Assembly: GCF_007995245.1 (NCBI RefSeq)
Contig: NZ_VCBA01000007.1
Location: 62,001-126,000, forward strand
Source: Tateyamaria sp. syn59
GTDB taxonomy: Bacteria; Pseudomonadota; Alphaproteobacteria; Rhodobacterales; Rhodobacteraceae
Length of the DNA stretch: 64,000 nt
Direction: 5' to 3'
The notes below the pieces were generated by a model. The model searched no databases and was not told where the DNA came from. It worked only from the letters and a program-made list of their open reading frames with translations. Below, one piece after another: positions 1 through 10,572 of the stretch. The position numbers and the translations under genes are program-made. Numbering within the stretch: position 1 is the stretch's first letter; every line of letters begins with the position of its first letter.

Positions 1-127
1 CAACTACATGTTCCGTGCCCAAAACCTGGGCCAGGGCTTTGCCGCCTCGACGATGATGCTGCTGAGCGTGGTCATCATCCTGATCCCTTGGGCCTACCTC
101 GAATTCGGAGGCAAGAAACGTGGTTGA
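1..127 (+). CDS. Sugar ABC transporter permease, C-terminal fragment
   Basis: The reading frame is open from the window edge (first full codon at base 2) to a TGA at 125-127. The 41 visible residues contain a final hydrophobic segment (MMLLSVVIILIPWAYLEF) and a short basic tail, as at the C-terminus of MalF-type carbohydrate permeases. Its stop overlaps the GTG start of the next permease by eight bases, so the two are probably co-translated as the two membrane subunits of one importer. The binding protein is presumably further upstream, outside the window. Confidence 0.75.
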   Translation, partial: NYMFRAQNLGQGFAASTMMLLSVVIILIPWAYLEFGGKKRG

Positions 128-1010
128 TGCAGTGATCCCGCGCGGGCCCAAGCCCCGCCCCCGTTTTTCCCGCACCAACATCATGCTCTATGGCACGTTG
201 ATTGTCGTGGCCGCCTACTATGCTCTGCCGCTTTACGTGATGATCGTCACGTCGCTGAAGGGGATGCCGGAAATCCGCATCGGCAACATCTTTGCCCCGC
301 CGGTCGAGGTGACCTACGAGCCGTGGGTCAAGGCATGGGCCGAAGCGTGCACAGGCATCAATTGCGAGGGGCTGAGCCGTGGCTTCTGGAACTCGGTCCA
401 GATCCTGATCCCATCCGTGATCCTGTCCATCGCGATTGCCTCGGTGAACGGCTACGCACTTGCGAACTGGAAGTTCAAAGGGTCTGAGGTCTTCTTCACC
501 ATCCTGATCGTCGGGGCCTTCATCCCATACCAGGTGATGATCTACCCCCTCGTGATCATCCTGCGCGAGATGGGCCTTTACGGAAACATCTGGGGGCTCG
601 TGATGGTGCACACCATCTTCGGTATGCCGATCCTGACGCTTCTCTTCCGCAACTACTTCACATCCGTGCCAGAGGAGTTGTTCAAGGCCGCTCGCGTGGA
701 CGGGGCAGGCTTCTGGGGCATCTATTTCCGCATCATGCTGCCCATGTCGCTGCCCATCTTCGTGGTGGCGATCATCCTGCAGGTCACCGGCATCTGGAAC
801 GACTTCCTGTTCGGCGTGATCTACACCAAGCCCGCCGACTACCCGATGACCGTGCAACTCAATAACATCGTCAACTCGGTGCAGGGCGTGAAGGAATACA
901 ACGTCAACATGGCCGCCACGCTGTTAACCGGTCTCGTCCCCCTCATCATCTACTTCGCATCCGGCAAACTGTTTGTCCGGGGCATCGCCGCAGGCGCGGT
1001 GAAAGGCTGA
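120..1010 (+). CDS. Carbohydrate ABC transporter permease, MalG family
   Basis: This 296-residue inner-membrane protein has about six hydrophobic segments, the first near residues 20-42. Its EAA loop (EELFKAARVDGAG) is at about residues 183-206, where the ATPase docks. The GTG start overlaps the previous permease gene and three bases separate it from the ATPase gene at 1014. Family knowledge says it forms half of the translocation pore of a MalFGK-like sugar importer. The substrate is inferred from the downstream beta-mannosidase to be a beta-mannoside or related oligosaccharide. Confidence 0.88.
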   Translation: MVDAVIPRGPKPRPRFSRTNIMLYGTLIVVAAYYALPLYVMIVTSLKGMPEIRIGNIFAPPVEVTYEPWVKAWAEACTGINCEGLSRGFWNSVQILIPSVILSIAIASVNGYALANWKFKGSEVFFTILIVGAFIPYQVMIYPLVIILREMGLYGNIWGLVMVHTIFGMPILTLLFRNYFTSVPEELFKAARVDGAGFWGIYFRIMLPMSLPIFVVAIILQVTGIWNDFLFGVIYTKPADYPMTVQLNNIVNSVQGVKEYNVNMAATLLTGLVPLIIYFASGKLFVRGIAAGAVKG

Positions 1011-1013
1011 TCC

Positions 1014-2087
1014 ATGACCTCTGTTCTCGTCAAAGACCTGACCCTGAATTTCGGCGCGCTCACCGTGCTCGACAACCTCAACATAGACATCCCCGAAGGC
1101 GAGTTTCTGGTCCTTCTGGGTGCGTCGGGCTGCGGAAAATCCACGCTGCTGAACTGCATTGCCGGGCTGCTCGACGTCTCGGACGGGGAAATCCACATAG
1201 GCGACCGCAATGTGACGTGGGAAGAGCCGTCGGGTCGGGGCATCGGGATGGTGTTCCAGTCCTACGCGCTCTACCCACAGATGACGGTCGAGGGAAACCT
1301 GTCCTTTGGCCTGAAAAACGCGCGGATGCCCAAGGACGAGATAAAAAAGCGCGTGGCGCGGGCGGCGGAGATCCTGCAGATCGAACCTCTGTTGCAGCGC
1401 AAGCCAGCGGCCTTGTCCGGCGGACAGCGCCAGCGGGTTGCTATCGGGCGTGCCTTGGTTCGCGATGTCGACGTGTTCCTGTTTGACGAGCCATTGTCGA
1501 ACCTCGACGCCAAACTGCGCGCTGACCTCCGGGTCGAGATCAAGCGCCTGCATCACAGCCTGAAGAACACGATGATCTACGTGACCCATGATCAGGTGGA
1601 GGCGATGACCCTCGCTGACCGGATCGCGATCATGAAAGGCGGGATCATCCAGCAACTCGACACCCCGACCGAGATCTACAACCGCCCGACCAACAAATAC
1701 GTCGCCGGGTTCATCGGCAGCCCGGAGATCAATTTTTTCGAAGGTGCGGTCGAGGGCGGTGGCTTTGTCACTGGCGCAGAGCGGTTTTCGCTTCAGGGCT
1801 ACACCTTTCAGAACGGGGCGCCGGGCGGTCCGGCCTGGCTGGGCATTCGACCTGAACACATCGTGTCGGGCGAGGCCGCCGCATCGTTGCCTGTGACCGC
1901 CGAGGTCACCATAGACCTGGTTGAGCCGATGGGCTCCGACACACTGGCCTGGGCCACTTTTGCCGGCATGCCGCTGCGCATTCGCATGGACGGGCAGGCA
2001 GCCGTCGCAACCGGTGACCGCATCCAGATCGGCTTTGATCCCGCCCGCGCGTCGCTCTTTGACAAGACGACCGAGGAAAGGCTCTGA
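1014..2087 (+). CDS. Sugar ABC transporter ATP-binding protein, MalK/UgpC family
   Basis: The 357-residue protein has Walker A (GASGCGKST, residues 36-44), the signature [15 protein letters not shown] at about 134, Walker B (VFLFDEP) and a switch histidine in [12 protein letters not shown]-terminal TOBE/MalK regulatory domain of about 120 residues includes GIRPEHI. It powers the importer formed by the two preceding permeases. The next gene starts five bases after its stop, so it belongs to the same operon as the beta-mannosidase. Confidence 0.92.
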   Translation: MTSVLVKDLTLNFGALTVLDNLNIDIPEGEFLVLLGASGCGKSTLLNCIAGLLDVSDGEIHIGDRNVTWEEPSGRGIGMVFQSYALYPQMTVEGNLSFGLKNARMPKDEIKKRVARAAEILQIEPLLQRKPAALSGGQRQRVAIGRALVRDVDVFLFDEPLSNLDAKLRADLRVEIKRLHHSLKNTMIYVTHDQVEAMTLADRIAIMKGGIIQQLDTPTEIYNRPTNKYVAGFIGSPEINFFEGAVEGGGFVTGAERFSLQGYTFQNGAPGGPAWLGIRPEHIVSGEAAASLPVTAEVTIDLVEPMGSDTLAWATFAGMPLRIRMDGQAAVATGDRIQIGFDPARASLFDKTTEERL

Positions 2088-2092
2088 CCTCG

Positions 2093-4483
2093 ATGCTGGA
2101 TCTGAGCGGCACCTGGCACCTGTCGGATGAGACAGGGCAATACACCGCGCCGATGGTGCTGCCCGGTGACGGGATAAGCGCATTGCGCGATGCAGGTGTC
2201 ATTCCAGACCCGTATTGGGGGCGCAACGAACATGACTTGCGCTGGATCAGCGATCGGGACTGGTTGCTGACACGCACCTTCCGCGCAACCGGTCGGCGCA
2301 TGACGCTGGTGTTGTCGATGCTGGACACGGTGGTCGATGTCTCACTCAACGGCCAGACGGTGCTGCGTGCTGACAGCATGTTCCGCACATATCGCGTGGA
2401 CGTATCGGACGCCTTGGTTCTGGGCCAAAACGTCATAACCCTGCACTTCCGGTCCGCGCCCCGCATGGCCAAGGCACGGGCCGAGGCGCAGCCGTTTCCC
2501 GTCCCCTTTCAGGCCGAGAATTGCCCGATCCCGCATGGCAATATGCTGCGCAAACCCGAATGCGACTTCGGTTGGGACTGGAACATCGCGCTCGCGCCAT
2601 TTGGGCTCTATGGCGACATCCGGTTGGATCCGCACGGCCCGCGCATCACCGATGTGATCGTGGCGCAGCGCCATGCCGAGGGACGGGTCGTCGTCGATTG
2701 CACCGTCCATGGCGAAGGCTTCGATGAGGCCAGCGATGTATCCATCTCCCTATGTGGTGAAACAACCCTGGGGCAGATGTCTGCTGGGCGGGCCATGCTT
2801 TCCGTCGAACTCAGCGCGCCGGACCTGTGGTGGCCCGTGGGGCTGGGCGCGCAGGTTTTGCATGACCTGGTGGTGTCCGTTGCCGGGGTCGAGACCACGC
2901 GCCGTATCGGCCTGCGTGACATTCAATTGGTGACCGTGCCTGACGACAGCGGCGCATCCTTTGCCTTGCACGTCAACGGCAACCCGGTGTTCATGAAAGG
3001 CGCCAACTGGATCCCGGCCGATGCGCTTGCCGGTGCGATCACACAGGAGCGGTGTCGCGATCTCCTGCAGTCGGCGGTCGATGCCAACATGAACATGATC
3101 CGCATCTGGGGCGGCGGCCGGTACGAGCCCGACTGGTTCTACGACCTGTGCGACGAGATGGGCGTGCTGATCTGGCACGATTTCATGTTTGCCTGCCATC
3201 TCTACCCGTCGACCGACGCGTTTCTCGCCGACATTGATGATGAGGTGCGCGAACAGGTGGCCCGGTTGAACCACCACGCCTGCATTGCGCTGTGGTGCGG
3301 TGACAACGAGTTGCTCGGGGCCCTCAACTGGTACCCGGAGAGCCGGGCGAACCGGGACCGCTACCTTGTCGCCTATGACAGGTTGAACCGCACAGTCGAA
3401 ACCGCCCTGAAAGAGACAGCGCCCACCGCGATCTGGTGGCCCTCCAGCCCGTCACCGGGCCTGATGGATTTCAGTGACAACTGGCACGATGACCGGTCAG
3501 GCGACATGCACTTCTGGTCAGTCTGGCACGAGGGCCGCGACTTTGAACACTACCGCGACGTGCGGCCCCGCTTCTGTTCCGAGTTCGGCTTCCAGTCCTA
3601 CCCGTCGATGGACGTCATCCGCCGCTTTGCCGATCCTGCCGACTTCAACATCGCCTCACCGGTCATGGAAAGCCATCAGAAGAACGCAGGCGGCAACGCC
3701 CGGATCGCCGAGACGATGTTCCGCTACTTCCGATTTCCCCACGGGTTCGAGGATTTCGTCTATCTCAGCCAGGTGCAACAGGCCCTCGCCATCAAGACCG
3801 CCGTCACCCATTGGCGCGGGCTCAAGCCGCACTGCATGGGCACGCTCTACTGGCAGCTCAATGACACTTGGCCGGTCTGTTCCTGGTCGAGCCTTGATCA
3901 CGGCGGGGGCTGGAAGCTCTTGCATCATGCGGCACGCCGGTTCTATGCGGATGTGACTGTGATGGCCGTTCCGGAAGGGGACCAGATCACTCTGCGCGCC
4001 GTGAACGATACACTGGCGCCATGCACTGTCGCTGTCGATGCCTTCGCCGTTGCGCCATCGGGCGCTATGCGCCAGCTTGAGAGCGCTTCATTGACCGCGC
4101 CCACAGATCACGCGGTCCAGATCCTGTCGATCCTCCGGACAGCGCTCAATGACGATGAGGTTTTGTGGTTCGACTGGACGGTCGATGGCAAAGGCACGCA
4201 ATCAGATCACTTTGCGCCACGCCGCTACAAATCCTATCCGCTTGTCGCGCCGGGCATTTCAACAGACAGCGCTCAGGACGGTGCGGCGTGGTGCATCACG
4301 CTGACTGCTGAGCATCTTGCCTTGTTTGTGGCGATAGAGGCCGATCAGCCTGGCCGCTTCAGCGACAATTGCTTTGATCTGATCCCGGGCCGCCCTGTCA
4401 GCATCCGCTTCCAACCGTGCGATGGGACCGTCCGACCGACATTCATCCTGCGCGACCTTCACTCCGCGACATACCATACCTGA
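2093..4483 (+). CDS. Beta-mannosidase, glycoside hydrolase family 2
   Basis: The 796-residue protein has the GH2 layout: an N-terminal jelly-roll sugar-binding domain, an immunoglobulin-like domain and a TIM barrel from about residue 290. The acid/base glutamate is in WCGDNELLGALNW (about residue 405), and the nucleophile glutamate is in RFCSEFGFQSYPS (about residue 497). The motif WCGDNE and the length favour beta-mannosidase over beta-galactosidase or beta-glucuronidase. No signal peptide is visible, so it should cleave imported oligosaccharides in the cytoplasm. It lies inside the importer operon, which suggests uptake before hydrolysis of plant or algal mannosides. Exact linkage specificity cannot be read from sequence. 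Confidence 0.88.
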   Translation: MLDLSGTWHLSDETGQYTAPMVLPGDGISALRDAGVIPDPYWGRNEHDLRWISDRDWLLTRTFRATGRRMTLVLSMLDTVVDVSLNGQTVLRADSMFRTYRVDVSDALVLGQNVITLHFRSAPRMAKARAEAQPFPVPFQAENCPIPHGNMLRKPECDFGWDWNIALAPFGLYGDIRLDPHGPRITDVIVAQRHAEGRVVVDCTVHGEGFDEASDVSISLCGETTLGQMSAGRAMLSVELSAPDLWWPVGLGAQVLHDLVVSVAGVETTRRIGLRDIQLVTVPDDSGASFALHVNGNPVFMKGANWIPADALAGAITQERCRDLLQSAVDANMNMIRIWGGGRYEPDWFYDLCDEMGVLIWHDFMFACHLYPSTDAFLADIDDEVREQVARLNHHACIALWCGDNELLGALNWYPESRANRDRYLVAYDRLNRTVETALKETAPTAIWWPSSPSPGLMDFSDNWHDDRSGDMHFWSVWHEGRDFEHYRDVRPRFCSEFGFQSYPSMDVIRRFADPADFNIASPVMESHQKNAGGNARIAETMFRYFRFPHGFEDFVYLSQVQQALAIKTAVTHWRGLKPHCMGTLYWQLNDTWPVCSWSSLDHGGGWKLLHHAARRFYADVTVMAVPEGDQITLRAVNDTLAPCTVAVDAFAVAPSGAMRQLESASLTAPTDHAVQILSILRTALNDDEVLWFDWTVDGKGTQSDHFAPRRYKSYPLVAPGISTDSAQDGAAWCITLTAEHLALFVAIEADQPGRFSDNCFDLIPGRPVSIRFQPCDGTVRPTFILRDLHSATYHT

Positions 4484-4494
4484 AAGGCCCCGAC

Positions 4495-5250
4495 ATGACC
4501 GCTTTGTCCTACCAGCTCTACAGTTCGCGCCAGTTTCCACCGCTCGAAGACACGCTCCAGATGCTTGCCGAGATTGGCTATGCCCATGTCGAAGGCTATG
4601 GCGCGCTCGTGGCCGATACCGATGCAATGAATGCGCTCGAAAGGGGCCTGCAGGCAACGGGCCTGACGATGCCAAGCTGCCATGTGGGTCTGGCGATGTG
4701 CGAAAGCCATCCCGATGCGGTCCTCGCCATCGCCGCGCGCTTCGGGATCGACACGGTTGTGATCCCGTTCATCATGCCGGATGACCGACCGACAGACGCG
4801 GCAGGATGGCGCGCGTTTGGCGGGCGACTTGCTGTGGTAGCTGACAAGCTGGCCGCGTCCGGACGCAGGCTTGCCTATCACAACCATGATTTCGAATTCA
4901 TGCCGCTTGCCGATGGCAGCTTGCCGATCGACCTGATCCTGGACGCCGCACCTGACGTGCTCTTCGAATATGACGTGGCGTGGGCCGTGCGTGCAGGCGC
5001 TGACCCGATGGCACCCATCGACCACTACGGCGCTCGAATCGCCATTGCGCATCTCAAGGATATTGCGCCCGAAGGCGAGGCGGCGGACGAGGATGGTTGG
5101 GCGGATGTGGGGCACGGCACGATGGCGTGGCCCGCGCTGTTCAATGCACTCAAAGCCGCGGGCACCAAGCACTTCGCCGCCGAACATGACAATCCCAGCG
5201 ATCACCGTCGATTTGCCCAACGCTCATTCGACGCGACCCAGACTTTTTGA
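4495..5250 (+). CDS. Sugar phosphate isomerase/epimerase (AP-endonuclease-2 TIM barrel)
   Basis: The ATG at 4495 was chosen over in-frame codons further upstream, because those overlap the mannosidase gene. The 251-residue product is a xylose-isomerase-like TIM barrel, with YHNHDFEF, FEYDVAWAVRAGADP and IAHLKDI as probable metal-ligand strands. It sits 11 bases after the beta-mannosidase and 11 bases before a Gfo/Idh/MocA dehydrogenase, a pairing typical of keto-sugar catabolic operons. The substrate is unknown; it probably isomerises or epimerises an oxidised monosaccharide from the imported mannoside. Confidence 0.8.
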   Translation: MTALSYQLYSSRQFPPLEDTLQMLAEIGYAHVEGYGALVADTDAMNALERGLQATGLTMPSCHVGLAMCESHPDAVLAIAARFGIDTVVIPFIMPDDRPTDAAGWRAFGGRLAVVADKLAASGRRLAYHNHDFEFMPLADGSLPIDLILDAAPDVLFEYDVAWAVRAGADPMAPIDHYGARIAIAHLKDIAPEGEAADEDGWADVGHGTMAWPALFNALKAAGTKHFAAEHDNPSDHRRFAQRSFDATQTF

Positions 5251-5261
5251 AGGAGACGGCC

Positions 5262-6386
5262 ATGCAAGGCATTGGCATCATCGGCTGCGGCAACATCTCG
5301 ACCGCATATCTCACCCTCGCGCCCCTGTTCAAAGGGCTCGAGGTGCGCGCGGTTGCCGATCTGAACCCCGCCGCCGCACAGGCGCAGGCCGCAGCATTCG
5401 GCGTGCGCGCAAACACGGTCGATGGGCTGCTGGCGGCCGACGACATCGACATCGTGGTGAACCTGACCATCCCGGATGCGCATTTCGATGTGACGCGCGC
5501 AATCCTCGAGGCGGGCAAACACGCCTATTCCGAAAAGCCCATCGTGCTGACGCAAGAACAGGGCGAGGTTCTGCGCCGTCTCGCTGCAGAGAAAAATCTG
5601 CGCATTGGCTCAGCCCCCGACACGTTTCTGGGCGGCGCACATCAGGCGGCGCGGGCGGCCATTGACGCGGGCCGTATCGGCGACGTTGTCGCGGGCACCG
5701 CGCATGTGATGAGCCACGGGATGGAGCATTGGCATCCCAATCCCGACTTCTTCTTCCTGCCGGGGGCCGGGCCGATGCTGGACATCGGGCCCTACTATGT
5801 GACCAATCTTGTGCAGCTTCTGGGCCCGGTGCAGCGGGTCGGCGCGCTTACGTCAACGCCATCCAAAACGCGCACGATACTGTCTGAGCCGCGGCGTGGC
5901 GAGGTGATCCCGGTCAAGACACCCACAAACATCCATGCGCTTCTGGAGTTCGTGAACGGGGCGACAATAACATTGTCCACGTCCTGGGACGTCTGGGTGC
6001 ACCGCCACGGCAATATGGAACTCTACGGGACCGAAGGGACGATGTTCCTGCCGGATCCCAACTGGTTCTCGGGCACGGTCGAAGTGACGGGCAAGGATGG
6101 CGAAACCCATACGCTCGACACGGAAACCCACCCGCTGGGCGTGCCCAATCAAGAGAACAACGGAACCGCCAAGGCGAACTACCGCACAGCTGGCTTGGCC
6201 GAGATGGCGGCGGCGATGAACGAGGGGCGTCCGCACAGGTGTTCGCTGGAACTGGCGCTGCACGCCGTTGATGTGATGACCTCGGTCCTGAAGGCGGGTG
6301 AGACCGGTGAAATGATCACGCTGTCCACGACTTGTACGCGGCCAGAGCCATTAACGGACGACGCCGCGAAAGCACTGTTGAAGTAA
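5262..6386 (+). CDS. Gfo/Idh/MocA family oxidoreductase
   Basis: The start at 5262 follows a strong AAGGAG at 5250-5255. The 374-residue protein has a Rossmann motif (IGIIGCGNIS, near residue 3), the family motif YSEKP at about residue 90, and a C-terminal alpha/beta dehydrogenase domain containing GPMLDIGPYYVTNLVQ. Such enzymes oxidise or reduce sugar hydroxyls with NAD(P). As the last gene of the mannoside operon it probably works with the preceding isomerase. It ends just before a bidirectional hairpin shared with the convergent mtlK gene. Confidence 0.85.
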   Translation: MQGIGIIGCGNISTAYLTLAPLFKGLEVRAVADLNPAAAQAQAAAFGVRANTVDGLLAADDIDIVVNLTIPDAHFDVTRAILEAGKHAYSEKPIVLTQEQGEVLRRLAAEKNLRIGSAPDTFLGGAHQAARAAIDAGRIGDVVAGTAHVMSHGMEHWHPNPDFFFLPGAGPMLDIGPYYVTNLVQLLGPVQRVGALTSTPSKTRTILSEPRRGEVIPVKTPTNIHALLEFVNGATITLSTSWDVWVHRHGNMELYGTEGTMFLPDPNWFSGTVEVTGKDGETHTLDTETHPLGVPNQENNGTAKANYRTAGLAEMAAAMNEGRPHRCSLELALHAVDVMTSVLKAGETGEMITLSTTCTRPEPLTDDAAKALLK

Positions 6387-6390
6387 GGCA

Positions 6391-6413
6391 AAGGGCGCAG
6401 TCTATGCGCCCTT
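6391..6413. terminator. Bidirectional hairpin between convergent operons
   Basis: AAGGGCGCA, a 5-base loop (GTCTA) and TGCGCCCTT form a perfect 9-bp stem between two convergent genes, and the stem includes the mtlK stop codon. It is a probable shared terminator, although neither side has a strong T run. Confidence 0.6.
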
Positions 6414-7904
6414 GTCCAGATACCGGGTCAGCGCAGCATCCACGCCGTCGGCCCAGATCACACGCAACCACTTTTCGAACGATGTGCTGAAGGTCGGCAC
6501 ATCCGCCAGGTCCTGATAATATTGGCTTTGCGCCAACCAGGCCCCTGGATCGATCCTGGCCGCTTCGGCGGCAGGAACAAGCGTGTCCCAATGCGGGTCA
6601 TTGGCTGCGATCCCGCTGCCGTCCTGCCGCGTGCCTTCGCACATGCGCGCCCAGAGCGCTTCGACCAGGCTCAACCCTTCGACGGTGCCACCGGCCGCCA
6701 GCGCGTCGCGCAAAATCGGCAGCACAAAGCCTGTGTGGCGGGATGAGCCATCGAAGGCCACGCGCCGCGTCGTGTCTCGGATCTCCGGGTTGGAAAAACG
6801 GGCTTCGATCAGATCCACATAGGCACTGGGCGTAAAGCCCGGCACGTCCGAGACGTAAGGCGCGATCTCTTCCATCTGCACCTTGCGAAAGAACGCGCGG
6901 ATCAGGCGGTGCGACATGCAGTCGGCAATCGTCGGCAGGCCCAGCAACTCGCCCGCATTGGCAAGGACCTGGTGGCCCGCGTTCAGGATCCGGATCTTCA
7001 TCGCCTCATAATCGTGGACGCGGTCAGTGAAAATCGCACCGGCCTTGTCCCAATCCGGGCGGCCTGCGCAAAATGCATCCTCAATGACCCATTGGCGGAA
7101 GTTTTCGTGGGTGACCGGGGCCGCATCCGCAATTCCGAACTGCGCTGCCAGCGCGATCTCGCTCGGTCCTGTGGCGGGCACGATGCAATCCACCATCGAA
7201 TTGGGAAATGTTGCGTGCGCAGTGAGCCAATCGGCAAGGTCAGGATCCGTTGCCCGCGCCAGCGACACGATCACGTCCCGCAGGATGTCGCCGTTGCCCT
7301 GCAGGTTATCACAGCTTTGGCTGGTGAACGGCGCGTGGCCCGCCGCCATACGCTGCGACAGGGCCCCAACCATGGCGCCGAAGGCCGTGATCGGTGCGCC
7401 GGGATGTGCGATGTCGTGGGCGATGTCCGGGTGTGTCAGGTCCAGCCCGCCAGAGGCCGCATCGATGTAATAGCCGCCTTCGGTCACCGTCAGGGCGACA
7501 ATGCGGATATCGGGCAGTGCCATGGCGCCGATCAGCGCAGCGTTGTCATGTTCAACGGGCAGAAAGTCGATCATGGAGCCGACGACCTCCGCCGAGGTGC
7601 CGCTTGGGTCCAGTTCGATCAGCGTGGTCAGACAATCCTGCGCCAGCAGCTTGTCCCGCATCACCGCATCACCGGGGCGCACGCCCGCGCCGATGATCGC
7701 CCAGTCCTGCGCCAGCCCCTCCTGCATCAATCGATGCAGATACCACGCCTGATGCCCACGGTGAAAATTGCCCACCCCAATATGGACGATGCCGGGGCGC
7801 AAGGCGCGCCGGTCATAGGTGGGACGCAGCACGCTTTCGGGCAGCGCCGCTACAGTCGCCTCCGACAGCGGAAGGGCGGGGCGCTTTTCGGAACCATCTG
7901 CCAT
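6402..7904 (-). CDS. mtlK: Mannitol 2-dehydrogenase (polyol-specific long-chain dehydrogenase)
   Basis: The 500-residue protein has GVGNFHRGHQ near the N-terminus for NAD binding. It also has the polyol-dehydrogenase signature KIRILNAGH, with the K-x4-N-x2-H spacing of catalytic lysine, asparagine and histidine. It oxidises D-mannitol to fructose, and possibly related alditols. The start at 7904 was chosen because the stop of the preceding smoS overlaps it as TGATG, indicating translational coupling. Gene order (smoE-F-G-K-S-mtlK) matches the Rhodobacter sphaeroides sorbitol/mannitol operon, where this gene is last. Confidence 0.9.
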   Translation of the reverse strand: MADGSEKRPALPLSEATVAALPESVLRPTYDRRALRPGIVHIGVGNFHRGHQAWYLHRLMQEGLAQDWAIIGAGVRPGDAVMRDKLLAQDCLTTLIELDPSGTSAEVVGSMIDFLPVEHDNAALIGAMALPDIRIVALTVTEGGYYIDAASGGLDLTHPDIAHDIAHPGAPITAFGAMVGALSQRMAAGHAPFTSQSCDNLQGNGDILRDVIVSLARATDPDLADWLTAHATFPNSMVDCIVPATGPSEIALAAQFGIADAAPVTHENFRQWVIEDAFCAGRPDWDKAGAIFTDRVHDYEAMKIRILNAGHQVLANAGELLGLPTIADCMSHRLIRAFFRKVQMEEIAPYVSDVPGFTPSAYVDLIEARFSNPEIRDTTRRVAFDGSSRHTGFVLPILRDALAAGGTVEGLSLVEALWARMCEGTRQDGSGIAANDPHWDTLVPAAEAARIDPGAWLAQSQYYQDLADVPTFSTSFEKWLRVIWADGVDAALTRYLDKGA

Positions 7905-8679
7905 CAGCTCATCCATTGTCCGCCATCGACGTTGTAACACTGCGCGACGATGTACTCGGCCTCGTCACTCGCCAGAAACACGGCCATCCCGGTCAGATCC
8001 TCGGCCGTGCCCATACGACCATACGGCACCGCCTCGCCCACTTCACGTTTCTTCTGGCCCGGCGCCTTGCCCTCGTATTTGGCAAAGAACGCATCGACCC
8101 CGTCCCAATGCTCGCCATCGACCACACCGGGGGCGATGGCGTTCACGTTGATGCCGTGCCGGATCAGGTTCAGACCGGCCGACTGGGTCAGGCTGATCAC
8201 AGCCGCTTTTGTCGCGCAGTAGACAGCCACCAGTGGCTCGCCCCGACGGCCCGCCTGACTGGCCATGTTGATGATCCGACCCTTGGTACCCGTGTCGATC
8301 ATGTGCTGCGCGACGGCTTGCAGGGTAAAAAGCGTCCCCTTGACGTTGATGTCGAAGCAGCGGGCAAAGTCGTTTTCCGTGATCTCGGTGATGGGCGCTG
8401 CGGTAAAGATCGCGGCGTTGTTGACCAGGATGTCAATCGGGCCAAAGCCTGCCGCTTCCGCCGTGCCAATTGCCTCACGAATACTGCCGGTGTCGGTCAC
8501 ATCCATCCTGACGGGCAGGACGTTATCCTTGTCGATGGATGCGGCCGTCTCGGCGGCTCGGTCCACATCAATATCTGCAATCACAACCCGCGCACCCTCG
8601 CGCACGTAAGCCTCGGCAAAGGCTTGACCGATCCCGCGTGCGGCCCCTGTGATCAGAGCTGTCTTGCCTGCAAGCCGCG

Positions 8680-8683
<4 letters not shown>
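7904..8683 (-). CDS. smoS: Sorbitol (L-iditol 2-)dehydrogenase, short-chain dehydrogenase
   Basis: The 259-residue protein is a classical [11 protein letters not shown] cofactor motif at residues 12-19, NNAA at about 87-90, and catalytic serine plus YCATK at about 155. It should oxidise sorbitol to fructose and galactitol or iditol to ketoses in the cytoplasm. Its ATG overlaps the smoK stop as ATGA and its stop overlaps the mtlK start. The C-terminus ([10 protein letters not shown]) is usual for the family. The assignment rests on sequence plus operon context. Confidence 0.9.
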
Positions 8684-9684
<1,001 letters not shown>

Positions 9685-9733
9685 TGGTTTTCCTTTTATG
9701 CGGTTCCGCGTTGCGTGGTGCGCGCGGGCATTC

Positions 9734-10567
9734 CTATTTGACGGCGCCGAAGGTGAGACCTTGGACCAGTTGTTTTTGGCAGAACCAGCCCAGCACGATG
9801 ATCGGGCCAACGGCGGCGGCAGAGACGGCGGACAGGCGGCCAAAGAACAGCCCCTCGGGCGCCCGGTTGCCTTCGATGAGCTTGGACAGGGTCGCGGCTT
9901 CGGTCGTCGTCAGGCGGACGGTCCAATACGCCTCGTTCCAGCAAAAGATGAAGCACAGCAGCGCGGTCGAGGCGATGCCGCCCCAGGCCAGCGGGATCAG
10001 GATTTCCTTGACCTCACCCCATGTACTGACGCCGTCCATCTGCCCCGCTTCGATGATGTCCTTGGGAATCTCCTTGAAGTAGGTGAATAGCATCCAGATC
10101 ACGATCGGCAGGTTGATCAGCATCAGCACGACGATGATCAGGAAATGCGTGTCAAAGACGCCGAGGCTCTTGGTCAGGAACGTCATCGGATACAGCACGG
10201 CGGCAGCGGGCAGCATCTTGGTCGACAGCATCCACATCAGCACGTCCTTGGTAGAACGCGACGGGTTGAAGGCCATGGCGTAAGCGCATGGAATGCCGAC
10301 AGCGAGGGCGAACACGGTGGCAAAGACAGACGTGATGACCGAGTTCGTAGCAAAGCGCCAGTAGTCGTAGTTCTCGGTCATGTTCAGGTAGTTCTCGAGC
10401 GTCGGCGTGAAGAACAACAGGAACTCGGGCTTCACCGCATCCGCGTCCGTCTTGAAGCTGGTGAGGATCATCCAGAAGATGGGGAAGAAGAACAGCAGAC
10501 CCACGATCCACGCCAGCACAGGGCGGCTCAGTTTTCCGAAGCGGGAGGTTTCAGCAACGATGGCCAT
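9734..10567 (-). CDS. smoG: Sorbitol/mannitol ABC transporter permease (MalG type)
   Basis: The 277-residue start at 10567 ([13 protein letters not shown]) lies five bases after the smoF stop. It has six hydrophobic segments; the EAA loop ([22 protein letters not shown]) is about two thirds along. It is the second membrane subunit of the polyol importer. A longer in-frame extension upstream overlaps smoF and reads as proline-rich nonsense, so it was not used. Confidence 0.9.
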   Translation of the reverse strand: MAIVAETSRFGKLSRPVLAWIVGLLFFFPIFWMILTSFKTDADAVKPEFLLFFTPTLENYLNMTENYDYWRFATNSVITSVFATVFALAVGIPCAYAMAFNPSRSTKDVLMWMLSTKMLPAAAVLYPMTFLTKSLGVFDTHFLIIVVLMLINLPIVIWMLFTYFKEIPKDIIEAGQMDGVSTWGEVKEILIPLAWGGIASTALLCFIFCWNEAYWTVRLTTTEAATLSKLIEGNRAPEGLFFGRLSAVSAAAVGPIIVLGWFCQKQLVQGLTFGAVK

Positions 10568-10572
10568 GGTGC

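Noticed and set aside
9685-9843. N-terminal extension of smoK by 53 residues
   Set aside because: The extension is proline/serine/arginine-rich and overlaps smoG; ATG 9684 matches the family start.
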